A DNA stretch of 42,992 nt, taken from positions 1 to 42,992 of the forward strand of contig JAQBGF010000090.1 of NCBI GenBank assembly GCA_032122615.1, written 5' to 3'. The translations under genes and the position numbers were made by a program. This document shows, piece after piece, positions 33,940 through 42,838 of this stretch. The number at the start of each line of letters is the position of its first letter. The stretch's first letter is position 1. The stretch comes from SHZI01 sp032122615. GTDB taxonomy: Bacteria > Pseudomonadota > Gammaproteobacteria > Steroidobacterales > GCA-2729495. The notes under the pieces are model-generated. The model did no database searches and had not been told where the DNA came from. It saw nothing but the letters and a program-made list of their open reading frames with translations.

Positions 33940-35442
33940 ATGCGCATGGCGCCAGGCACACACAGCAAAGCACCCACAGCCTCCATTGCAGGCCATGCGG
34001 GCCTCAGCGGCCTGGCGCTGTACCTCCCCCCGTACCGCGTGGACCTTCAGCAGTGGTGCGAGTGGACCGGTTCCGACTGGCAGAAGATCCGGAAGGTGGT
34101 CGGCTCCGGCTTCCGGTTGCTGGGACCACAGCACAGCGTCTACACGATGGCAGCAAACGCCCTGCTGCGCCTGATTCGCCAATACGACGTCGACCCCACG
34201 CGCATTCGCTACCTGGCGCTGGGCACCGAATCCAGCACGGATAACTCCGCCGGCGCGATCATCGTCAAGGGCATGGTGGACGATGCACTCCGAGGCCTCG
34301 GACTGTCACCGATCGCGCGCAACTGCGAAGTACCCGAATTCAAGCACGCTTGCCTCGCCGGCATCTATGCGATGAAGAGTGCGGTGCGCTTTCTTAACAA
34401 CGACGGCGAGGATGGCGTTGCCATCGTCGTCTGCTCGGACAAGGCGCTTTACGAAAGAGGTAGCAGCGGTGAGCCAACCCAGGGCGCGGGCGCCGTGGCA
34501 ATGCTGCTGGAGCCGGAGCCCCGCCTTGCCACCATCAATTTGCGCCACGCAGGAACGGCATCCGAGTACCGCGGGATCGATTTCCGCAAACCGCTCACCG
34601 GCCGGCTGAATGGCCATGCCCATTGCCTGGACATCCCGGTCTATAACGGTCGCTATTCGACCAATTGCTATGTAGACGAAGTGCGTCGCGCACTCGACGA
34701 ACTCTACGTCCGCCGGCAGCTGGAACCAGCCGCCTACTTGCGCAGCCTCGAGGCCATCTTCATGCACCGGCCCTACGCGCGGATGCCGGAAACGGGCTTT
34801 GGCGTTGCCTATTTGTTCGCCCTGGCCCAGGGCGGTGTCACGGATCAGGACGAGCTCGCCACCTACTGCCGGGGCGCTGGCGTGCCCATAGCCGATGTTC
34901 TGGCGGAAATGAGCACCACGCCGGAACTCAATGTGCTGGCCGTCAGCGAGCGCATCCAGGACGAGATCTTTCCGCTCTGCATGGCTGTGCTCAAGGTGTT
35001 CCGGCAGAGCGAAGCGTTCCAGACCAATATTCACGGAAAGATGGAACTCGGCACCGAGTGGATGCGCGAAGTCGGCAACCTCTACACCGGCGCGCTCCCG
35101 GCCTGGCTGGCCGCCGGGCTCTCCGATGCCTGCCACCGTGGCATTGACCTGGCCGGCCGGGAACTGCTGACGATTGGCTATGGCAGCGGCAACGCCGCCG
35201 ACGCCATCCCGCTACAGGTCGTTCCCGGCTGGGAAGAGGCCGCGCGCCGAATCAAACTGGAAGAAGCCTTGCAACCGGCCATCGATATCTCGGCTGACCA
35301 ATACCTGGCCCTGCGCGACGGCGTGGAGCCTGCCGGCCTCAAGGTCGCGCCGGCCGGGGAATTCGTGATCGAGAGAATCGGCTCGCAGGCTGGCCACGCC
35401 TTTCAGGACGCCGGCGTGGAGTACTACCGCTTCGTCCACTGA
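33940..35442 (+). CDS. mvaS: hydroxymethylglutaryl-CoA synthase
   Basis: A 500-residue thiolase-fold enzyme. It aligns with bacterial MvaS: ALGTESSTDNSAG (catalytic Glu region), CEVPEFKHACLAGIYAM with nucleophile Cys138, SSGEPTQGAGAVAMLLEP, FMHRPYARMP with the catalytic His, REVGNLYTGALPAWLAAG and IGYGSGNAAD. It condenses acetyl-CoA with acetoacetyl-CoA, the first committed step of the mevalonate pathway. It is longer than Gram-positive MvaS (about 390), with an extra N-terminus and insertions, as in some proteobacterial versions. It is convergent with mvaK2. Confidence 0.9.
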   Translation: MRMAPGTHSKAPTASIAGHAGLSGLALYLPPYRVDLQQWCEWTGSDWQKIRKVVGSGFRLLGPQHSVYTMAANALLRLIRQYDVDPTRIRYLALGTESSTDNSAGAIIVKGMVDDALRGLGLSPIARNCEVPEFKHACLAGIYAMKSAVRFLNNDGEDGVAIVVCSDKALYERGSSGEPTQGAGAVAMLLEPEPRLATINLRHAGTASEYRGIDFRKPLTGRLNGHAHCLDIPVYNGRYSTNCYVDEVRRALDELYVRRQLEPAAYLRSLEAIFMHRPYARMPETGFGVAYLFALAQGGVTDQDELATYCRGAGVPIADVLAEMSTTPELNVLAVSERIQDEIFPLCMAVLKVFRQSEAFQTNIHGKMELGTEWMREVGNLYTGALPAWLAAGLSDACHRGIDLAGRELLTIGYGSGNAADAIPLQVVPGWEEAARRIKLEEALQPAIDISADQYLALRDGVEPAGLKVAPAGEFVIERIGSQAGHAFQDAGVEYYRFVH

Positions 35443-35454
35443 TCACTCCGCAAA

Positions 35455-35480
35455 GGCGCAGGCCGGCAGACGGTCTGCGC
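35455..35480. terminator. possible bidirectional hairpin between convergent genes
   Basis: GCGCAG (35456-35461) pairs with CTGCGC (35475-35480); an inner GCAGAC-G-GTCTGC fold is an alternative. Located between the mvaS and mvaK2 stops; there is no T-run, so the call is weak. Confidence 0.3.
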
Positions 35481-35499
35481 GCCGCTGAACCGGAACCTG

Positions 35500-36612
35500 C
35501 TATCCGGGGCCGCGATGTCCCGCCGGCATTGCGCCACCTCGCACCGTGAGTCCGGGCGCACACAGTTCTGCGTCCAGCGTCCGGTAACCGGCGGCGGCAT
35601 AATCCGCCCGCAGCGCCTGCTCCACGTCGCGGGAATCCGTCAGGGCAATCCCAAAGTCCCCACCACCAGCGCCGGAAGGCTTGTAGACGGCGGCGTGCTC
35701 CTGCGCGATCGCCCGCAGCCGTTCGTGTACCGCGGAAAAGATCCCGATGCCAGCTGAATCGTCCAGGCGTCGAAGTCCGATCTCGTAACTGGCCACCGCA
35801 CTGAGCAGGGCGCCGACATTTTCCGCCTTCCACGCAGCAACCGCCTGCCCGGCTGTCGCCCCAAGGCGTTCCATGTGGCCAGAATAGTTTTCCGCGTTAC
35901 GTTCGCGGAAGGCCCGCAATCGGCCAAGCATCGCGGGCGTGGAAGCGCTTTCGCCGGACCAGACCGCCACGAGTCGCAGTTGGCGCGGCCAGGCGACGGG
36001 GAGCGCCTGCACAATCCGGGCATCCGTCGCCGGGTGCCGACTGATCTTGATCGCTACGGTGCCGCCGGTTATCGAAGTCGCCACGTCGATTCCGCTCCCG
36101 TTGCCGCCCTGGAGCCGACGGTGCGCTTCACAGCAGATATCGATCAGATCCTGTCGTGAAAGTGCTGGTCCTCCGGCAAAGCGCAACAAAGCGCCGGTTA
36201 GCGCCACAACAACCGCAGCACTCGAACCCAGGCCAAGTTTCATCCGCTGACCGGCTTTGCCGGCCTGGAAGAAGGCGGCGGTCAGGAGTTCGATCTCACA
36301 AGCCGACAACTCGGACGCACGTGGCAGCAGACCACGCGCTGACAGTATTTCCGCGCACACCTCCAACGGCAGACCGAAGGCGCCCGGCGAATTCTTTTCC
36401 CAGCGGGGACGGCTATCGGATACCCAGTGGAAGCGGAAATGCTCGCCGGTGTCGGGAATTGCGAGCTGATTGCCTCGCCCGGGAAGCGACGTCACCCGGG
36501 CCTGTGCCCGTACGTCAACGGCCACCGCCAGCCCGGGGGCGCCCTCGAGTACCGCGTACTCACCGGCGAGGACCAGCTTGCCCGGTGCCTGGGCTTCAAT
36601 CAGGGCTGCCAC
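35500..36612 (-). CDS. mvaK2: phosphomevalonate kinase-like GHMP kinase
   Basis: 370 residues from GTG 36612, supported by GTGAGGGGG upstream and by the family start (EAQAPGKLVLAGEYAVLEGAPG). GEYAV at this place is typical of phosphomevalonate kinase, whereas mevalonate kinase usually has GEHAV. The GHMP phosphate loop is KLGLGSSAAVVVALTGAL and the C-terminal motif is KPSGAGGGDFGIAL. It would phosphorylate 5-phosphomevalonate to the diphosphate used by MvaD. Its start overlaps the mvaD stop by 17 nt, so the two are co-transcribed. Mevalonate kinase cannot be fully excluded. Confidence 0.82.
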   Translation of the reverse strand: MAALIEAQAPGKLVLAGEYAVLEGAPGLAVAVDVRAQARVTSLPGRGNQLAIPDTGEHFRFHWVSDSRPRWEKNSPGAFGLPLEVCAEILSARGLLPRASELSACEIELLTAAFFQAGKAGQRMKLGLGSSAAVVVALTGALLRFAGGPALSRQDLIDICCEAHRRLQGGNGSGIDVATSITGGTVAIKISRHPATDARIVQALPVAWPRQLRLVAVWSGESASTPAMLGRLRAFRERNAENYSGHMERLGATAGQAVAAWKAENVGALLSAVASYEIGLRRLDDSAGIGIFSAVHERLRAIAQEHAAVYKPSGAGGGDFGIALTDSRDVEQALRADYAAAGYRTLDAELCAPGLTVRGGAMPAGHRGPG

Positions 36613-37567
36613 GAAGGCGAGCCCCCTCACCCAATGGGCTGCGGAGGATTTGCAACACCCCCGGTACCGCGCGAAGCGCTGCTGCAACCACCTCCACGGC
36701 GGCCGGCAGGCACACCGCCTTTACCTGGGGCCCGGCATCCACGGTAAAAAAGACGGGCACACCGGCTCGCCGCAACTCCTGGATACGGTGCAGACAGGCC
36801 AGTGTTCCCGGCGTCCAGTACAGCAGCGGCGGTCTGGTGGTCATCATCACGGCATGCATCTTCAGGCAATTGTGTTCAGCAAGCCCGGCAAGCGTCCCGA
36901 AGTCTTGTGTGCGAACAGCCGACAATCCAGCATCGAGATCAGCCGCGTGGGTCTGCAGCCAGGCGTCGTAATAGGGCGAGGTCGCCTCGCTCTGCGCCAT
37001 GCCCTCGCGGGAGCTGGTGGCCTTGGGACCCGCGGTTGTCACGGCAACCACTATTTCCAGTGGCCAGTCCGCGGGCGCTGCTATCTGTTCGCAGACCGTC
37101 GTTGCGTCCCGGTTGGTCAGCAGCACGACACCGCCGAGCAGGGAGCGCGGGGCGGACCCCGATCCTGATCGCGCAATCTCGGCGAGGCGCTGGGGATCAA
37201 GGTGCAGACCCAGTGCACCGGCGCCCGCCGTGACCAGGGCTGCGAAGCCCGAAGCGGATGACGCCAGCCCGGCGCCAGTTGGAAAGTCATTGTGCGAACT
37301 GACCTCCGCGCAACTGGAGACACCAGCCTCCTGGCGCAGCAGGTCCAGACAGGCGCTTACGCGCCGCGTGGTTTCCGCATTCTCGAGCCCGTCCAGCACC
37401 ACGCGATCGCGATGCAGAGCCGGATCGAAGCGCACGGTGGTTTCAGTGGCAAGCCCACCGAGCACGATTGACAGCGAGCCGGTGGCTGGCAAATTGCCGG
37501 CACGGGTCCGCTTACCCCAGTACTTGATAAGGGCCACGTTAGGGTGCGCCACGGCAACCGCACGCAT
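36596..37567 (-). CDS. mvaD: diphosphomevalonate decarboxylase
   Basis: 323 residues from ATG 37567, with AGGAG just upstream. AHPNVALIKYWGKR, NLPATGSLSIVL, the phosphate loop DFPTGAGLASSASGFAALV, ARSGSGSAPRSLLGG and FFTVDAGPQVKAVCLP are diagnostic of the decarboxylase that makes isopentenyl diphosphate. First gene of the minus-strand mvaD-mvaK2 pair; divergent from the prenyl synthase gene 130 bp away. Confidence 0.95.
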   Translation of the reverse strand: MRAVAVAHPNVALIKYWGKRTRAGNLPATGSLSIVLGGLATETTVRFDPALHRDRVVLDGLENAETTRRVSACLDLLRQEAGVSSCAEVSSHNDFPTGAGLASSASGFAALVTAGAGALGLHLDPQRLAEIARSGSGSAPRSLLGGVVLLTNRDATTVCEQIAAPADWPLEIVVAVTTAGPKATSSREGMAQSEATSPYYDAWLQTHAADLDAGLSAVRTQDFGTLAGLAEHNCLKMHAVMMTTRPPLLYWTPGTLACLHRIQELRRAGVPVFFTVDAGPQVKAVCLPAAVEVVAAALRAVPGVLQILRSPLGEGARLRGSPD

Positions 37568-37632
37568 CGGGACTCCTCGCAATGCCAACCTCGGCCCGGC
37601 CCCGCGACACTCGAACGGTGGCCCTGACCGGA

Positions 37633-37660
37633 ATTATAGCGCCCGGCTTGGCTCACTCCA
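37633..37660 (-). promoter_or_regulatory. sigma-70-type promoter for mvaD-mvaK2
   Basis: On the minus strand TGGAGT and a perfect TATAAT are spaced by 16 bp (37660-37655 and 37638-37633). A start near 37626 gives a leader of about 60 nt before the mvaD ATG. A weaker TTGGCT-18-TATCCT pair on the plus strand (37648-37677) could serve the prenyl synthase gene. Confidence 0.5.
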
Positions 37661-37697
37661 GGGCTACCCTCTATCCTGTATCAACGTTTTCCACCCG

Positions 37698-38606
37698 ATG
37701 ATCATCCCGTCCATGACCTTTAGCACTCGCGCCGACGCCTACGTGGCTCGCATCGAAGGCGTGCTTGATCGCCATCTGCCCGCGGCCGCGGTTGCGCCGC
37801 AACGGCTGCACGAAGCCATGCGCTATTCCATCCTCGGCGGTGGCAAGCGTATTCGCCCCATCCTGGTCTACGCGGCTGGCGAGGCATTGCAGATTTCGCC
37901 CGACCTTCTGGACGCCCCGGCAGCCGCGATCGAGTTAATGCATGCCTTTTCGCTGATCCACGACGATCTGCCCGCCATGGACGACGACAATCTCCGGCGC
38001 GGCCGGCCTACGACGCACCGTGCCTACGACGAGGCCACCGCCATCCTTGCTGCCGATGCCATGCAGCCCCTCGCCTTTGAAATTCTCGCTACACACCCGG
38101 CGCTCCGGGGAGACCCTGCCGCCCGGGTCAAACTGGTCGCGTTGATCGCTGATGCCTGTGGCTCCAACGGCATGACCGGCGGACAGTCGATGGATCTGGC
38201 CGCTGAAGGGCGGCGCATCGACCCCGCCAAACTGGAGCACATCTATCGGCTCAAGACCGGTCGCCTGCTGCGCGCCAGTGTGCTGGCACCAGCCTGTTGC
38301 CGGAGCGATGTACCGAATTCGACCCTGCACGCGCTGGAGCGTTTCGTGGATGCCGTCGGGCTGGCCTTTCAGGTGCGGGACGACATTCTCGACATCGAAG
38401 GGAGTACGGCTGAGACCGGCAAGACCGGCGGTTCGGACCAGGCCAAGGACAAGGCCACCTACCCGCACCTGTTCGGCATGGCCCGGGCCCGGGAACGGGC
38501 TGACGAGTTGCTGGCGCAGGCCGTGGGGGCACTGGCGGACTTCGGCGCCGACTATGATGGCCTGCGTTGGGCGGCGCGTTATATCGTGCTGCGGCAGCGG
38601 GACTGA
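37698..38606 (+). CDS. ispA: farnesyl/geranyl diphosphate synthase (short-chain trans-prenyl transferase)
   Basis: 302 residues from ATG 37698 (ATG 37713 is equally possible). LGGGKRIRPILVYAAG, the first Asp-rich motif HDDLPAMDDDNLRRG, LKTGRLLRAS and the second Asp-rich motif FQVRDDILDIEGS are those of IspA-type synthases, with the short insertion in the first Asp motif typical of bacterial FPP synthase. It condenses IPP with DMAPP/GPP. Chain length cannot be fixed by eye. Its position next to the mevalonate genes makes one route from acetyl-CoA to prenyl diphosphate. Confidence 0.92.
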   Translation: MIIPSMTFSTRADAYVARIEGVLDRHLPAAAVAPQRLHEAMRYSILGGGKRIRPILVYAAGEALQISPDLLDAPAAAIELMHAFSLIHDDLPAMDDDNLRRGRPTTHRAYDEATAILAADAMQPLAFEILATHPALRGDPAARVKLVALIADACGSNGMTGGQSMDLAAEGRRIDPAKLEHIYRLKTGRLLRASVLAPACCRSDVPNSTLHALERFVDAVGLAFQVRDDILDIEGSTAETGKTGGSDQAKDKATYPHLFGMARARERADELLAQAVGALADFGADYDGLRWAARYIVLRQRD

Positions 38607-38628
38607 CGGCCTGCTAGTCTGAGGACTG

Positions 38629-40296
38629 ATGTACACCAGTTTCTTCGGCCTTAACGAGAAGCCATTCTCGATCACCCCCGATCCCCGCTATCTCTACATG
38701 AGCGAGCGGCACGCGGAGGCGCTCGCTCACCTGATCTACGGGGTTAAGGAAAGCGGGGGCTTCATCCAGCTCACGGGGGAAGTGGGCACCGGCAAAACAA
38801 CCCTGGTTCGCAGCCTGCTTCAGCAGCTGCCCGATTTTGCCGATGTAGCGGTCGTGCTGAACTCGCAGCTGTCCCGCGTTGAGTTCCTCACCTCCATCTG
38901 CGAAGAACTGCATATCGCGGTTCCGGAGCAGCGCAACAGTATCAAGGCGCTGACGGATGTCCTCAATGTTTTCCTTCTCAGGAATCACGGCCTCGGCCGG
39001 CGCACCATTCTCATCGTCGACGAAGCCCAGAATCTTCGGGTGGATGTGCTGGAACAGGTCCGTCTGCTCACCAACCTCGAAACGGCGAAGCAGAAGCTGT
39101 TGCAGATTATCCTGATCGGCCAGCCGGAACTCCGCGAGATGCTCGAACGCAATGACATGCGGCAGCTCGCCCAGCGCATCACGGGCCGCTATCACTTAGA
39201 ACCCCTGTCGAAGGACGAAACCACAGCCTACGTCGATCACCGACTCAAGGTCGCTGGCGCCATCGGGCAGATTTTCTCGGTCCCGGCCAAGCGGGAGCTA
39301 TTCCGCCTCGCCGGCGGCGTACCCCGCATGATCAACGTGATTGCCGACCGTGCACTGCTCGGCGCCTTCACCATTGAAGAACATCAGATCACGCCTGAAC
39401 TCGTGCGCGCGGCCGCCGCCGAAGTCTTCGACCGTCCCGCCGGCCGCTTTGCCTGGTGGCGACGGCGCTGGCAGGCTCAACCGGCCGGCCTCGTCGGCCT
39501 GATTACAACCGCGCTTGTGATTGTGCTGGCCGCCGCCTTTGCAGGGGTCCAGTGGCAGCGCGCCAATCTTGACCACCAGCCGCAGTCGGCGCCCGTCGTT
39601 GCCGCCACCACACCCGAAACAACCGAATTTCCCGCCACTCCTCGCGCCGTCGTGGACGACCCGGAGCCGGCCGTAGCGCTGACGCCCTTGCTGATAGCGA
39701 ATGGCAGAAAGACCGGTACGGACACTGCCTTCACCACCCTGTTCCGGCTGTGGAATGTGGATCTCCGTGACGACACCAAGCGGCCGTGCGTCCAGGCCGA
39801 GGAACGGGGCTTAAATTGCCTCTACCGGCGAGGCACACTCGACCAGGTGCGCGCGCTCGGGCGGCCCGTGATCCTGACGCTCCGGGATGCCAACAGCGAC
39901 CCGCATCAGGTGGTGCTGGCCGGTCTGGGACCGCAGACGGCATCGATCGATATCGATGGCACGGCGTTCCGGGTGGCCAACAGCGAGCTCGAGGAGTTGT
40001 GGTTTGGTGAGTACCTGCTGCTGTGGCGACCTGGCACGAGTGCGGTCAAGTCATTTCTGCCCGGCATGCGCGATCCGGACATCCGCTGGCTGCGGCAAAG
40101 CCTCGCTCGCATCCAGGGCAAACCGGTAGAGCCGATGGACTCGGACGTTTACGACAACAACCTCGCCGCCCGCGTCCGCGAGTACCAGCGCACCCGGAGC
40201 CTGCCGGTCGACGGAATAGCGGGCCACGTTACGCAGGCGGCCATCAACTCGGAGCTGGGCGACGGCGACATGCCGCGCCTGGCCCTGGCTAACTGA
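38629..40296 (+). CDS. gspA: GspA/ExeA-type AAA ATPase with peptidoglycan-binding domain
   Basis: 555 residues. MYTSFFGLNEKPFSITPDPRYLYMS is the ExeA-family N-terminus, Walker A GEVGTGKT is at residues 50-57 and Walker B ILIVDEA at 127-133. A transmembrane helix spans about 288-308, then a Pro-rich periplasmic linker, a C39-peptidase-like segment (LFRLWNVDL, LNCLYRRGTLDQVR) and a C-terminal peptidoglycan-binding domain (AARVREYQRTRSLPVDGIAG). ExeA/GspA with GspB helps pass the type II secretion secretin through the cell wall. gspB follows by 16 nt; no other type II secretion gene is in the window. Confidence 0.9.
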   Translation: MYTSFFGLNEKPFSITPDPRYLYMSERHAEALAHLIYGVKESGGFIQLTGEVGTGKTTLVRSLLQQLPDFADVAVVLNSQLSRVEFLTSICEELHIAVPEQRNSIKALTDVLNVFLLRNHGLGRRTILIVDEAQNLRVDVLEQVRLLTNLETAKQKLLQIILIGQPELREMLERNDMRQLAQRITGRYHLEPLSKDETTAYVDHRLKVAGAIGQIFSVPAKRELFRLAGGVPRMINVIADRALLGAFTIEEHQITPELVRAAAAEVFDRPAGRFAWWRRRWQAQPAGLVGLITTALVIVLAAAFAGVQWQRANLDHQPQSAPVVAATTPETTEFPATPRAVVDDPEPAVALTPLLIANGRKTGTDTAFTTLFRLWNVDLRDDTKRPCVQAEERGLNCLYRRGTLDQVRALGRPVILTLRDANSDPHQVVLAGLGPQTASIDIDGTAFRVANSELEELWFGEYLLLWRPGTSAVKSFLPGMRDPDIRWLRQSLARIQGKPVEPMDSDVYDNNLAARVREYQRTRSLPVDGIAGHVTQAAINSELGDGDMPRLALAN

Positions 40297-40312
40297 CAGG
40301 CAGGCGCGCGCC

Positions 40313-40945
40313 ATGTCCTTCATCCTCGATGCCCTGCGCAAGAGCGATGCTGAACGGCAACGCACCGTAACACCGGGACTTGCGGACGTTCGCTACGCCG
40401 GGCCACGCTCGCGGCGCACTGTATGGCTGCCGTTCCTGGTGGTCGTCCTTGCCGCGAACGGCGTCTTCATGGCGGTGCAATGGTTTGGCCGGGGTGCCGA
40501 CCAGGTCGCGACGGAACCCGCCGTTACCGCCCCGCGCCCCGCGGCGGAAATACCGCGACTGCCGGACATCCGTCCCCTGTCCCGGGAGAGTGAGTTTGGC
40601 GAACCGCAGTTCGAGCCAGCGATGGAGGTGCCCACGCCATTACCTCAATTTGCCGCGGTCGCTGAGCCGGTCATCCCGGCCGGCGCCAAACCATCGCGAA
40701 TTATTGCCGGCGACGAACTGCCAACCGTCGAGCAGCTGATCGGCTCCGGGACGCTGAACATTCCACTGTTGAATCTCGACCTGCACGTCTACAGCGAGGA
40801 GCCGGCCGGCCGTTTTGTGGTCATCAATACCCGCAAGTACAAGGAGGGTGCCCAGCTTTCGGAAGGCCCAACGATTGAAAGCATCACCAGTAACGGCGTC
40901 GTGCTGTCCAGTCAGGGCCGACGGTTTACACTGCCCCGCAAGTGA
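40313..40945 (+). CDS. gspB: general secretion pathway protein B
   Basis: 210 residues. MSFILDALRKSDAERQR is the hallmark N-terminus of GspB/ExeB. One transmembrane helix (about 38-58: TVWLPFLVVVLAANGVFM), a Pro-rich linker, and a C-terminal domain with INTRKYKEGAQLSEGPTIESI and SSQGRRFTLPRK. Partner of GspA in secretin assembly. The stop TGA overlaps the GTG start of the next gene (GTGA), so that unrelated gene is translationally coupled. Confidence 0.9.
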   Translation: MSFILDALRKSDAERQRTVTPGLADVRYAGPRSRRTVWLPFLVVVLAANGVFMAVQWFGRGADQVATEPAVTAPRPAAEIPRLPDIRPLSRESEFGEPQFEPAMEVPTPLPQFAAVAEPVIPAGAKPSRIIAGDELPTVEQLIGSGTLNIPLLNLDLHVYSEEPAGRFVVINTRKYKEGAQLSEGPTIESITSNGVVLSSQGRRFTLPRK

Positions 40946-42777
40946 AAGCCCCTCTCCCCCTGCGTATCGCCTACCTCGACGGCCGTCGCTTTCAACGACT
41001 GCTGCTCGGGGGCATCTCGCGTCTTGTCGGTGAGCGCGGATACCTCGACCGGATCAACGTCTTTCCGGTACCCGATGGCGACACCGGCACCAACCTCGCA
41101 CTGACCTTCACCGCCGTAGGCGAGAGGCTGACAGCCACCTCCACGCGCCACGCCGGCGAGTTGCTGACGGCCGCAGCCGACGCTGCGCTGGACGGCGCGC
41201 GGGGCAATTCCGGCGCCATTTTCGCGCAGTACCTGCAGGGTTTAAGCGAGTCGTTGGCCGGGCACGAGCGCGTCCGTCCCGAGGAACTCGCACTGGCCCT
41301 GGCTACCGCTGAAAACTTTGCCCGCAGCGCTATCCAGAACCCGGCCGAGGGCACGGTGCTGACCGTCATGCGCGACATTGCCGCCGCCGTCGCACCCGGC
41401 CAGCTGCCCGAGAATTCCGACTTTCCGACGCTGCTCACAGCGCTACTCCAGCGGGCACGTGAAGCAGTCGCGACCACCCGGCGAACGCTGGCCTCCATGC
41501 GGGACGCCGGAGTTGAGGACGCCGGTGCGCGCGGCCTGCTCGTGCTGCTCGAGGGAATGGCCGACGCCCTGCAACCGGGCCTCGCGCCCGCCGTGTCCGC
41601 TGTCGAGGATGGCGATCCCTCCGCCCGCAGCGCGGCCGATCTTGGCCATACGGGTCCACTGGAACACCGGTATTGCACCGAGTGCCTGATCACGGCTCCC
41701 AAAGTGGACCGGGACGCGCTGCGATCCGAACTGGCTGGCATCGGCAGCAGCGTGGTCGTCGTTGGTAGCGCATCCAAGGCGCGCCTGCACGTGCACGTCA
41801 ACGACCCGGTCGCTGCGTTTAGGATCGCCCGGCGCTACGGGAAGGTCTCGGCGGAAAAGGCCGACGACATGGAGCGCCAGGAACGTTCGCTGAAGGCCGA
41901 TGGACGACGAGTCGCGATCGTTGCGGACTCCGGCGCCGATTTACCGCCCGCCATCTGGGACAAGTTCGGCATCCAGATGGTGCCGCTGCGCGTGAACTTC
42001 GGCAGCGAAAGCCACCTCGACAAGGTCGGCATGACAGCCGCAGGCTTCTGGACGGAACTCAACCGCAATCCCGAGCATCCCAAAACATCGCAGCCGCCGC
42101 CCGGTGATTTTCGCCGCGCCTACGAACTGCTGTCATCCCACTTCGAACATGTCGTGGCCGTGAGCCTCACGAGCCGTCTCAGCGGCACCTATCAGGCGGC
42201 GCAGTCCGCGGCCAGCCGGATGAGCAAACCCGACCAGCTGACCGTGGTCGACAGCAAAGGCGTCTCGGTTGGGCACGGGCTGGTCATGCTGTGCGCGGCC
42301 GAAAACGCCCAGGCCGGCAAGTCACCCGCGGAAGTTGTCGCCGCCGCCGAACAGTCGGCGGCCTGCACGCGCACCTACGGCGCGGTGCCGGATCTCCGCT
42401 ACGCCGTACGGGGCGGCCGCATTCCACAGCCGTGGCGCTGGCTCGCGCGCCGGTTGCCGCTCGGTTTCCTGCTGGGCATCGACGCGAAAGGCGGCATCAA
42501 GATCCGGGGAATCCTGCGACGGGGTGGTGACCTGGTGTCCGCACTCATTCGCCTCGCCACCCAGGACCGGCTCCTGAAGTCCGGTTCGACGCCGCTGCGC
42601 CTGGCCATTGCCCACGCCAACGCACCTGAAGGGGCCGAAGCGCTGCGGCTTGCCTGCGTCGCGGCCTTTCCGAACCTGGAGTCGATCCTGGTTTCAGATC
42701 TTGGCCCGGCCTACAGCGTGCACGCCGGGCCGGGTACGCTCGCCCTCAGCGTTCAGGAATACCAGCCGCCTGCCTGA
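40942..42777 (+). CDS. fused DAK2-DegV (FakA-FakB-like) fatty-acid kinase candidate
   Basis: 611 residues from GTG 40942. Residues about 10-215 are a DAK2 domain with the ATP/Mg motif PVPDGDTGTNL (42-52) and GARGNSGAI. A FakA-type middle section has EHRYCTECLI (241-250) and RLHVHVND. Residues about 322-611 are a DegV domain (VAIVADSGADLPP, SLTSRLSGTYQAA), the fatty-acid-binding FakB fold. In Gram-positive bacteria FakA phosphorylates a fatty acid held by a separate FakB; here both are one chain. Activation of exogenous fatty acid for phospholipid synthesis is the inferred role. Confidence 0.88.
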   Translation: MKAPLPLRIAYLDGRRFQRLLLGGISRLVGERGYLDRINVFPVPDGDTGTNLALTFTAVGERLTATSTRHAGELLTAAADAALDGARGNSGAIFAQYLQGLSESLAGHERVRPEELALALATAENFARSAIQNPAEGTVLTVMRDIAAAVAPGQLPENSDFPTLLTALLQRAREAVATTRRTLASMRDAGVEDAGARGLLVLLEGMADALQPGLAPAVSAVEDGDPSARSAADLGHTGPLEHRYCTECLITAPKVDRDALRSELAGIGSSVVVVGSASKARLHVHVNDPVAAFRIARRYGKVSAEKADDMERQERSLKADGRRVAIVADSGADLPPAIWDKFGIQMVPLRVNFGSESHLDKVGMTAAGFWTELNRNPEHPKTSQPPPGDFRRAYELLSSHFEHVVAVSLTSRLSGTYQAAQSAASRMSKPDQLTVVDSKGVSVGHGLVMLCAAENAQAGKSPAEVVAAAEQSAACTRTYGAVPDLRYAVRGGRIPQPWRWLARRLPLGFLLGIDAKGGIKIRGILRRGGDLVSALIRLATQDRLLKSGSTPLRLAIAHANAPEGAEALRLACVAAFPNLESILVSDLGPAYSVHAGPGTLALSVQEYQPPA

Positions 42778-42788
42778 ACTGCTTCGGC

Positions 42789-42805
42789 GCGGCTTCAGCC
42801 GCGAC
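42789..42805 (+). repeat. partial REP-like unit
   Basis: GCGGCTTCAGCCGCGAC, the right three quarters of the 23-nt unit, 11 bp after the DAK2-DegV gene. Confidence 0.75.
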
Positions 42806-42838
42806 TTAAGCACTCCGTGGCCCGCGGTCCCCCCCGCC

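Noticed and set aside
35455..35483. Confident intrinsic terminator between mvaS and mvaK2
   Set aside because: The stem is short, has competing folds and lacks a T-run on either strand; kept only as a weak feature.
37713..37715. Second ATG of the prenyl synthase gene as the definite start
   Set aside because: Neither ATG 37698 nor ATG 37713 has a Shine-Dalgarno; the choice cannot be made from sequence, so the first was used.
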